Below are positions 31,869-37,381 of a stretch of DNA of 37,381 nt, in pieces. Every line of letters starts with the position of its first letter. Position 1 is the first letter of the stretch. A model generated the notes under the pieces. The model was not told the DNA's origin. It saw nothing but the letters and a program-made list of their open reading frames with translations, and did not search any database. The stretch is from positions 1 through 37,381 of the forward strand of contig MWCX01000021.1 of NCBI GenBank assembly GCA_002070265.1. The letters are read 5' to 3'. Source of the stretch: Bacteroidetes bacterium ADurb.Bin174. GTDB lineage: Bacteria; Bacteroidota; Bacteroidia; Bacteroidales; Paludibacteraceae. The translations under genes were made by a program, and so were the position numbers.

Positions 31869-32438
31869 CTACATTATTTTATACGACTCAGCTTCTATAA
31901 AATAAAATGAAAGGTAGTTTTTCCCTTCCTTTTCATTGCGTTCAGCTATGCGTTTGCGGAAATTGTCAATACGCTCCTGTTCCGTGTTAGCCGGTGTTTC
32001 TTTTTGGGCTTTTTGTTCAGTGGCGCATCCAGCCTCTCCATCTCCGTGCTTCTCAGCCGTTTGTGCAGCCAATTTCGTTTCCCAATCCATCAGGTAAGCC
32101 TCATCAATGCGTTCTTCCACCAAGGTACCTTTGACTTCCACCATGCAGTTCACGGCTTCTTGATCGAAACTGCCGATCTCATCACTTGCCTCTATGCGGA
32201 TGGTTTGGGTGTCGTCGCTGCCCATCAAAAAAAGCTTTCTCCCGCCGTGTTGGCAAACATGCGTACAAACACCGTCCACGATGACGGTTTTGCCCACAAG
32301 TGCTTCGGCATTGCTCAGCAGTTCGTCCACTTGCATGGCTTCAGACGACTCGCTTGAGCTACTTTGTTGTTTCTGACCACAGGAAATCAGCACGAAAGAA
32401 AGTACGAAAATGCAAAAAAGTGTTTTTGAATGTTTCAT
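31869..32438 (-). CDS. OB-fold lipoprotein
   Basis: About 189 residues from MKHSKTLFCIFVLSFVLISC; the lipobox LISC gives Cys20, followed by a Ser/Gln/Glu-rich linker. The domain (about 35-135) has the tRNA_anti-like OB pattern: GKTVIVDGVCTHVCQHGG, KLFLMGSDDTQTIRIEASD, CMVEVKGTLVEERIDEAY. The Cys-rich C-T-H-V-C-Q-H-G in the first loop might bind metal or haem. The C-terminal part is charged (IDNFRKRIAERNEKEGKNYLSFY). In Bacteroidota similar lipoproteins occur with PepSY proteins and TonB receptors; here only the PepSY gene follows. Confidence 0.65.
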   Translation of the reverse strand: MKHSKTLFCIFVLSFVLISCGQKQQSSSSESSEAMQVDELLSNAEALVGKTVIVDGVCTHVCQHGGRKLFLMGSDDTQTIRIEASDEIGSFDQEAVNCMVEVKGTLVEERIDEAYLMDWETKLAAQTAEKHGDGEAGCATEQKAQKETPANTEQERIDNFRKRIAERNEKEGKNYLSFYFIEAESYKIM

Positions 32439-32597
32439 TGTTCTGTTTATTTTAAAAATTATAAAAGTTTTTTTCGGATACAAATTTCAGCATAGATGCA
32501 AGTATCAATTGCAACATGTTTCACAAAGATGCGAAATATATTTTTTTCAGCAATCGAAAATCCTGTTTTTCATTCGTTTTTCAAAACTGTTGCGTGA

Positions 32598-32764
32598 GGC
32601 TGTCTCAAAAGTAAATATTTAAAAAACCCGCAAGGTGTCTTAGAAGTGTTCAAATGCAAGGCGCTAAGATTGAGGGCAGTAGGGGCAGACCTCGTGTCTG
32701 CCGTCGGTGGTTGAGCCCGAATATTGAAAGTAACGCAGCAGTTGGGCGCTTATAAGACACCGCC
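32598..32764. repeat. R2 MITE-like repeat, copy 3 with nested palindrome
   Basis: GGCTGTCTCAAAAGTAAATA ... TATAAGACACCGCC, with the long form of the centre. Inside, a further palindrome GGCAGAC-CTCGT-GTCTGCC (32684-32702) replaces the GCATACTGAAGTATG hairpin of copy 1, so different small palindromes have used the same spot. This copy ends 162 bases before the HAD gene, not at a gene end. 32439-32597 shows no gene. Confidence 0.75.
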
Positions 32765-32793
32765 AGCTTTATTTAAGTAACACGAAAATTGTG

Positions 32794-32801
32794 TACCTTT
32801 G
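32794..32801 (+). promoter_or_regulatory. promoter -7 box of the HAD gene
   Basis: TACCTTTG fits TAnnTTTG. It lies 125 bases before the HAD start and 30 bases after the end of R2, so the transcript would have a leader of about 115 bases. Confidence 0.5.
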
Positions 32802-32859
32802 TTCCGGTGTTAAATGATTTTTCTTTTTCATATTGCAATATAAAAGTATTTTTGCCCTG

Positions 32860-32893
32860 AGAGATAGATGGATACACCCTTCTATCTCTTTTT
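32860..32893 (+). terminator. terminator-like hairpin in the HAD leader
   Basis: AGAGATAGA (32860-32868) pairs perfectly with TCTATCTCT (32881-32889), followed by TTTT. It stands between promoter and start codon, so it may attenuate transcription of the HAD gene, or end readthrough from upstream. Confidence 0.5.
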
Positions 32894-32925
32894 ACTTCGT
32901 GTTGCATTATACTATTTGAACTTAC

Positions 32926-33573
32926 ATGATAATAAAAACCATTCTCTTCGATTTTGATGGCGTAGTAGTAGATTCCGAAAGGTTGCACTTGAAGGCATTG
33001 GGAGAAGTTTTGCACAATCACGGCATCAGCTATCCCAATGATTTGCTAAATGATTTTGTAGGCAAAAACGATTCGCTGTTTTACCAATATGTTATTGATA
33101 ATCTGAACAGTAGTTATGAATTGGACTATTTGCTGAAGCAGAAAAACAAGATTTTTGACAAAATAGTTCGTGAACTTCAACCCATTGACGGTTTTCTTGA
33201 TTTCATAGATATCGTTATTCAAAAAAACATCCCACGTGCCATTGTAACATCCTCTTCCGGAGAAACACTAAAAATGGTGTCTGAAATTTTCCCTTTCCAA
33301 AATTACATTGATATTGTAGTTTGTGAAGAGGACACCACCAGACACAAACCGCATCCTGAACCTTATCTGCTGGCCCTGGAGCGTACGGGCGGAGAAAAAG
33401 AAACTACACTTATCATCGAAGATTCGGCAAACGGAATAAAAGCCGGAAAATCAGCCGGATGCATCGTTTTCGGACTTACCACCTCACTACCACGCAAACC
33501 CTTGCTGGAAGCCGGAGCCGATAAAGTTTTTGACAGTTATAAGGAAATAAGCGATTTCATTCATTTGGAATAG
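32926..33573 (+). CDS. HAD-superfamily hydrolase (beta-phosphoglucomutase-like)
   Basis: 215 residues. HAD motif I is LFDFDGVVVDSERLH (D9, D11), motif II is IVTSSSGETL, motif III is the Lys in HKPHPEPYL, and motif IV is TLIIEDSANGIKAGKSAG. The helical cap (residues 16-85) puts it in the subfamily IA group of beta-phosphoglucomutases and small sugar-phosphate phosphatases. The substrate is not visible. Cytoplasmic, single gene. Its leader contains a terminator-like hairpin, and a GGTNCGN tract follows 31 bases after the stop. Confidence 0.88.
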   Translation: MIIKTILFDFDGVVVDSERLHLKALGEVLHNHGISYPNDLLNDFVGKNDSLFYQYVIDNLNSSYELDYLLKQKNKIFDKIVRELQPIDGFLDFIDIVIQKNIPRAIVTSSSGETLKMVSEIFPFQNYIDIVVCEEDTTRHKPHPEPYLLALERTGGEKETTLIIEDSANGIKAGKSAGCIVFGLTTSLPRKPLLEAGADKVFDSYKEISDFIHLE

Positions 33574-33604
33574 AAAAAGACAATCAGGTCTCTATTCGTT
33601 GCGG

Positions 33605-33653
33605 GGTCCGCGGTACGGGGTACGAGGTCCGGGGTGCGGGGTGCGGGGTCCGA
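33605..33653 (+). repeat. GGTNCGN heptanucleotide tract 3 (seven exact units)
   Basis: Seven consecutive 7-base units: GGTCCGC, GGTACGG, GGTACGA, GGTCCGG, GGTGCGG, GGTGCGG, GGTCCGA. The most regular of the four tracts, 31 bases after the HAD stop. Confidence 0.85.
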
Positions 33654-33704
33654 GTTCGCGAGTTATGAGGTTCTGATGTTGCTTTGGAGATGATGAATGA
33701 TGCG

Positions 33705-33721
33705 ACCGGACCTCGTCCGGT
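33705..33721. repeat. small palindrome ACCGGAC-CTC-GTCCGGT
   Basis: Perfect 7-base arms with loop CTC. The centre GACCTCGT also occurs in the palindrome nested in R2 copy 3 (32684-32702), which suggests one family with different arms. The remainder 33722-33900 is AT-rich without a gene. Confidence 0.6.
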
Positions 33722-33911
33722 GAGCCGAAAAATGAAGTGAAATTTGAAGCAATACTCCACATTTATAATTTTGAAAACTTTTCTCTCACTTTCTATAATA
33801 AAGTTTTCTTTTTAAAATTCTAAAATCTTGTCAATCTGCAAAATAAAAGAAACAAATAGATTGTTAATAACTATTTTTGAAAACTATTTTGTTTTAGCAT
33901 TAAAAATAATT

Positions 33912-33919
33912 TACCTTTG
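33912..33919 (+). promoter_or_regulatory. promoter -7 box of the nrdDG operon
   Basis: TACCTTTG fits TAnnTTTG. A TTTG sits about 20 bases upstream, as in Bacteroidota -33/-7 promoters. Transcription would start just before the riboswitch. Confidence 0.6.
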
Positions 33920-34013
33920 TGGAGCATTTTGGTTCTTGTCCGAATTTTCTTTCGGATAAAGATGAAAAAGGGAATTAGGTGTAAATCCTAAGCTATACCC
34001 GTAGCTGTAAGTG

Positions 34014-34047
34014 CCTCCCCTATCTCCTCCAAAGGAGGGGAATGAGG
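34014..34047 (+). repeat. repeat insert 1 in the riboswitch
   Basis: CCTCCCC ... CTCCTCC-AAA-GGAGGGG ... GAGG. Homologous, in inverted orientation, to insert 2 at 34079-34117. The word CCTCC-AAA-GGAGG belongs to a repeat common in Bacteroidota genomes (CCCCTAACCCCTCCAAAGGGG type). Confidence 0.65.
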
Positions 34048-34078
34048 AAAGTCTGCAAAAAACTCCAAATACCACTGG

Positions 34079-34117
34079 CCCATATTCCTCCCCTTGGGGA
34101 AGTTAGGAGGGGCTGGG
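34079..34117 (+). repeat. repeat insert 2 in the riboswitch
   Basis: CCTCCCC-TT-GGGGAAG ... GGAGGGG between the CCACTGG and GGGAAGG elements. Its reverse complement reads CCCCTCCTAACTTCCCC-AAGG..., like insert 1. It lies in a stem that is variable in cobalamin riboswitches, so folding can tolerate it. Confidence 0.65.
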
Positions 34118-34351
34118 AAGGTTTGCAGATTGATGGGCATAAGTCAGAAGACCTGCCAAATTGCACGCAACACACTTTTTGATGTCTTTCGGGTAAAAAG
34201 GCAGTCCGGAATATACTTAAATATCATCTGACATTAAGCTCTATATTTTTAGACTAACTTAATACACCGACACAGCTCAGGAAGAAGTGTAGTGTTTGTG
34301 TTTTAAAATAAAATAATCTTATTGTATAATCTCACCTAAATAGTCTAAGAA

Positions 34352-36481
34352 ATGAGCAACAGAGAATTTTATATCGTGAAAAGAGATGGCAAACATGTAC
34401 CTTTTTCTATTGACAAAATAAAAAATGCCATTCGCAAAGCTTTTATTTCCGTGGGTAGTTTTGCTACCGACGAGAACATGGTAAATATCCTTGCACGTCT
34501 GCAAATTCACAGCGGGATGACGGTGGAAGAAATTCAAAATCAGGTGGAAGTGGCGTTGATGGCGGAAAAATATTTCGCCGTAGCCAAATCTTTTATGCTC
34601 TATCGTCAAAAACACACCGAAACTCGTGAAATTCGGGATAAAATGACTTTCCTGATGGATTATTGCGAAGCACAAAACGCCGCCACAGGAAGCAAGTTCG
34701 ACGCCAATGCCAATGTAGAAAAGAAAAACATCGCTACGCTAATTGGCGAACTGCCCAAAAAGAATTTCATCAATCTTAACCGTAAAATGCTGACTGACAG
34801 AATTAAAGAACTATATGGAAAAGAGCTTGCCGACAAATACATCGCCTTGCTAAACGAACATTTTATCTATAAAAATGACGAAACAAGCCTCGCCAATTAT
34901 TGTGCAAGTATCACCATGTATCCTTGGCTACTCAACGGGACTACATGCGTTGGCGGAAACTCTACACCGCCCACCAATCTGAAATCATTTTGCGGCGGAT
35001 TTATCAATATGGTGTTCATTGTATCGAGCATGCTGAGCGGAGCTTGTGCCACGCCCGAATTTTTAATGTATATGGACTACTTTATCCGCAAGGAGTATGG
35101 AGATGATTACTACCTAAATCCTGAAAAAACGGTGGATCTCTCTTTGAGAAAACGCACACTTGATAAAATGATTTGTGACCATTTTGAACAAATCGTCTAT
35201 TCCATCAATCAACCCACAGGCGCAAGAAATTTTCAAGCTGTTTTCTGGAACATAGCCTATTACGATCGCCCATACTTTGAAAGCCTGTTTGGCGAATTTG
35301 TATTCCCCGACGGCACCCGACCCGTTTGGGAATCCCTTAGCTGGCTTCAAAAGCGATTTATGAAGTGGTTCAATGCGGAACGCACTAAGACGGTACTTAC
35401 ATTTCCGGTAGAAACCATGGCGCTGCTTTCTAAAGACGGCGATATGATTGATGCCGAATATGCCAACTTTACTGCCGAAATGTACGCCGAAGGACATTCA
35501 TTTTTCACCTACATGAGTGATAACGCGGACAGTTTAAGTTCTTGCTGCCGCCTTCGGAACGAAATTCAGGATAATGGCTTTAGTTATACCTTGGGAGCAG
35601 GCGGTGTTTCCACAGGCTCCAAAAGCGTGCTGACCATCAATTTGAACCGATGTGTGCAGTTTGCCGTAAGAAATGACAAACCCTATTTGAGTTTTTTGGA
35701 AGAGGTTGTAGATTTGATGCATAAAGTACAAATAGCTTACAATGAAAACTTAAAGATATTTCAGGAAAAGGGTATGTTACCTTTATTTGATGCCGGTTAT
35801 ATCAACCTCAGTCGCCAATATTTAACCATTGGTGTTAATGGGTTAGTGGAAGCTGCTGAATTTATGGGAATTGAAATTAATGACAATCCGAAATACATGC
35901 ATTTTGTGCAAGAAATATTGGGTTTGATTGAAAAGTACAACAAAAAATACCGTTCCAATGAGTTAATGTTTAACTGTGAAATGATACCTGCAGAAAATGT
36001 AGGTGTAAAACATGCCAAATGGGACAAAGAAGACGGTTACGAGGTACCGAGAGATTGTTATAACAGCTACTTCTATCGAGTGGAAGATAGTTCCTTAAAC
36101 GTGATGGACAAATTCCGACTGCACGGCATACGATACATTGAGCATCTCACAGGCGGTTCTGCCTTGCATCTGAATTTGGAAGAACATCTTTCCAAAACTC
36201 AGTATCGCCAACTCTTACGTGTAGCTGCTCGTGAAGGATGTAATTATTTTACCTTTAACATTCCCAACACCGTATGCAACGATTGTGGGCATATTGATAA
36301 ACGTTATCTGAAAAAATGTCCTAAATGTGGGTCGCATAACGTGGACTATCTGACACGGATTATCGGCTATATGAAACGCATCAGTAATTTTTCCGTACCA
36401 CGGCAAGTTGAAGCCGGAAAACGCTTTTATGGAAATTTAAAGCATGATTACGAAGTTGAAAAAGAGAGTATATTATGCTGA
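34352..36481 (+). CDS. nrdD: anaerobic ribonucleoside-triphosphate reductase (class III)
   Basis: 709 residues. An N-terminal ATP-cone (about 1-95: YIVKRDGKHVPFSIDKIKNAI) gives allosteric control. The catalytic barrel includes TTCVGGNSTPPTNLKSFCGG. The C-terminal zinc site is C642-x-x-C645 and C656-x-x-C659, followed by the glycyl-radical loop R669-I-I-G672-Y. It converts NTPs to dNTPs without oxygen, using a glycyl radical made by NrdG. Its stop overlaps the nrdG start (ATGCTGA), so the two are translationally coupled. Expression should fall when cobalamin is present because of the upstream riboswitch, which suggests that a cobalamin-dependent class II reductase exists elsewhere (inference). 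Confidence 0.96.
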   Translation: MSNREFYIVKRDGKHVPFSIDKIKNAIRKAFISVGSFATDENMVNILARLQIHSGMTVEEIQNQVEVALMAEKYFAVAKSFMLYRQKHTETREIRDKMTFLMDYCEAQNAATGSKFDANANVEKKNIATLIGELPKKNFINLNRKMLTDRIKELYGKELADKYIALLNEHFIYKNDETSLANYCASITMYPWLLNGTTCVGGNSTPPTNLKSFCGGFINMVFIVSSMLSGACATPEFLMYMDYFIRKEYGDDYYLNPEKTVDLSLRKRTLDKMICDHFEQIVYSINQPTGARNFQAVFWNIAYYDRPYFESLFGEFVFPDGTRPVWESLSWLQKRFMKWFNAERTKTVLTFPVETMALLSKDGDMIDAEYANFTAEMYAEGHSFFTYMSDNADSLSSCCRLRNEIQDNGFSYTLGAGGVSTGSKSVLTINLNRCVQFAVRNDKPYLSFLEEVVDLMHKVQIAYNENLKIFQEKGMLPLFDAGYINLSRQYLTIGVNGLVEAAEFMGIEINDNPKYMHFVQEILGLIEKYNKKYRSNELMFNCEMIPAENVGVKHAKWDKEDGYEVPRDCYNSYFYRVEDSSLNVMDKFRLHGIRYIEHLTGGSALHLNLEEHLSKTQYRQLLRVAAREGCNYFTFNIPNTVCNDCGHIDKRYLKKCPKCGSHNVDYLTRIIGYMKRISNFSVPRQVEAGKRFYGNLKHDYEVEKESILC

Positions 36482-36939
36482 AATACGTAGATTACGATAT
36501 TGTTTTTCAGGAAATCCCTGACGAAGTAACACTGGCAATCAATTTATCCAATTGCCCGCACCGCTGTGCAGGATGCCACAGTCCGCAACTGCGAAACGAT
36601 ATTGGGAAAGAACTTACCGAAACAGCCCTTTCTACTTTGATACGCAAATATGAAAAATCGATCACTTGCATCTGCTTCATGGGAGGTGATGCCACACCTG
36701 AGAAAGTATGCCAACTGGCTGCTTTTATTCGGGAGAAGTGGAATAATAAAATTAAAACCGCGTGGTATTCAGGATATAATAATCTGCAAGACATATTGCT
36801 TATACAGCATTTTGACTTTATCAAATTGGGGGAATATATTCAGTCACTTGGCGGATTGAATGAAAAAACCACCAATCAAAGATTATTTAAAATCAATCAT
36901 GGAAACTGCCAAAACATCACGCATAAAATGTGGAAATAA
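36475..36939 (+). CDS. nrdG: anaerobic ribonucleotide reductase-activating protein (radical SAM)
   Basis: 154 residues. Radical SAM cluster C27-P-H-R-C31-A-G-C34 in the NrdG spacing CxxxCxxC, then FMGGDATPEKV as the GGE-like SAM contact and KTAWYSGYNN. It generates the glycyl radical on NrdD by reductive cleavage of S-adenosylmethionine. Overlaps nrdD by 7 bases. A hairpin follows 4 bases after the stop. Confidence 0.95.
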   Translation: MLKYVDYDIVFQEIPDEVTLAINLSNCPHRCAGCHSPQLRNDIGKELTETALSTLIRKYEKSITCICFMGGDATPEKVCQLAAFIREKWNNKIKTAWYSGYNNLQDILLIQHFDFIKLGEYIQSLGGLNEKTTNQRLFKINHGNCQNITHKMWK

Positions 36940-36942
36940 GAT

Positions 36943-36965
36943 TAAAATAGAGTTTTTCTATTTTA
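36943..36965 (+). terminator. hairpin after nrdG
   Basis: TAAAATAGA (36943-36951), loop GTTTT, TCTATTTTA (36957-36965), perfect 9-base stem. There is no long T tract after it, so termination is likely but not certain. Confidence 0.6.
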
Positions 36966-37030
36966 GAAACTTATAATTACTCTAATAGACTGAAAATCAG
37001 TGAGATGGATTATTACTTGGCTGATTTACA

Positions 37031-37098
37031 CAGATTGCGAGGCCCGCGGTACGGGTTCCGAGGTAGTGAGGTCCGTGGTGCGGGGTCGCGGGGTTGCG
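37031..37098 (+). repeat. GGTNCGN heptanucleotide tract 4
   Basis: CGAGGCC, CGCGGTA, CGGGTTC, CGAGGTA, then GTGAGGTC, CGTGGTG, CGGGGTC: 7-base phase with some 8-base units, about 90 bases after nrdG in the same orientation as the gene. It runs straight into the R1 copy that follows. Confidence 0.6.
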
Positions 37099-37200
37099 AG
37101 TTTGAACGATTTAGTCAATTGAGCGCAAGCTTTTTGAGGGAAGCAGGCACAGTCTTGATTTTTTTGCTTCGTTTTTTTGTATCAAGACAAAAAAATGAAG
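37094..37200 (+). repeat. R1 repeat, copy D (half hairpin)
   Basis: GCGAGTTTGAACGATTTAGT, CAATTGAGCGCAAGCTTTTT, then the complete foot (AGTCTTGATT ... ATCAAGAC, CTTCGTTTTTTTGT ... ATGAAG). Cut at the hairpin tip like copy C, here by the heptad tract. Confidence 0.8.
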
Positions 37201-37284
37201 TGGGGTTTACATGAATAACACCTATTTTTGGATTTTCATCCTACACCAAAGAAAAAATTACTAACTTTGAAATCAAATAATCCA

Positions 37285-37362
37285 TTAACTTATTAATTTC
37301 CCCAGATCCCCCTATATTTGCGCCATTTGACATTTAAACAGATATAGGAGTTAATAAGTTAA
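37285..37362. promoter_or_regulatory. promoter between 12-base inverted repeats (possible invertible segment)
   Basis: TTAACTTATTAA (37285-37296) and its exact reverse complement TTAATAAGTTAA (37351-37362) enclose 54 bases with TATATTTG (37313-37320), a -7 box pointing right. The gene it would drive lies outside the window. Confidence 0.45.
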
Positions 37363-37381
37363 ATGAGTTCTTTGAAATATT

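Larger units (their letters stand above)
33926..34215 (+). ncRNA. cobalamin riboswitch
   Basis: Conserved elements in order: GGGAATTAGGTGTAAATCCT (33970), AGCTATACCCGTAGCTGTAAG, ATACCACTGG (34069), GCTGGGAAGG (34112), GATGGGCATAAGTCAGAAGA and CCTGCC (34132-34157, the B12 box). A perfect stem TCTGCAAA (34052-34059) with TTTGCAGA (34122-34129) closes the middle part. It controls nrdD and nrdG. Two peripheral stems carry an inserted Bacteroidota repeat (34014-34047 and 34079-34117). The expression platform (CTTTCGGGTAAAAAGGCAGT region) could not be resolved. 34216-34351 is leader without a gene. Confidence 0.9.

Noticed and set aside
37005-37214. 69-codon open frame rich in Arg-Gly
   Set aside because: Translation of the heptad tract and R1.

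Overview
The window looks like a chromosomal piece of a Bacteroidota bacterium, most likely a strict or facultative anaerobe of the order Bacteroidales. Reasons: promoter boxes of the Bacteroidota type (TAnnTTTG) recur; the gene set is typical (fused ResB/CcsA cytochrome c biogenesis protein, Porin_O_P-like porin, anaerobic ribonucleotide reductase under a cobalamin riboswitch, FprA flavodiiron protein, DUF6122 and DUF6544 proteins); and the DNA is AT-rich. No rRNA or tRNA gene and no CRISPR array was seen. The species assignment is inference.

Layout. 1-10041, respiratory block: an 11-haem membrane-anchored cytochrome c (minus strand, broken by one frameshift), a tandem pair of secreted PHP-domain phosphoesterases, a porin and the CcsBA haem-lyase. 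The cytochrome and the porin share an upstream inverted-repeat element, which suggests common control. 10142-19031, housekeeping and stress genes: dinB, a DUF6122 membrane protein, a nitroreductase, a compact minus-strand membrane cluster with two CPBP proteases, an FprA flavodiiron protein and a methyltransferase. 19085-19792: a REP-associated tyrosine transposase (RAYT) whose own reading frame contains REP-like palindromes. 19912-30967, accessory region, all genes on the minus strand: small secreted proteins, a methyltransferase, a cation/proton antiporter, a decayed dinD, a possible PD-(D/E)XK protein, a Clp-fold protease split by an in-frame stop, a DUF4145 protein, a Fic-tail fragment and a CDF metal exporter. 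31242-32438: PepSY membrane protein and OB-fold lipoprotein. 32926-36939: HAD phosphatase, cobalamin riboswitch, nrdD and nrdG.

The most interesting observation is in 22396-29182. Several unrelated genes are bounded like integron gene cassettes. A GTT-type core lies upstream of each gene, and its reverse complement (an AAC-type core) lies 6-14 bases after the stop codon, followed by an imperfect hairpin. Four genes or gene pairs fit well; the matches are 9, 9, 8 of 10 and 6 bases. No integrase is in the window, so this would be a cluster of attC sites lacking integrase. A promoter-bearing block that ends at the same G/TT point occurs four times in this region and may be the attI or promoter part.

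The window is also rich in non-coding repeats. R1 is a long hairpin whose two complete copies differ by compensating changes. R2 is a MITE-like element that supplies the stop codon to two genes. A degenerate 7-base GGTNCGN tract follows four genes in the same orientation. There are also many short palindromes, and a Bacteroidota repeat is inserted twice, in inverted orientation, inside the cobalamin riboswitch. Several genes are decaying (cytochrome frameshift, dinD internal deletion, protease nonsense codon, CDF and Fic fragments).
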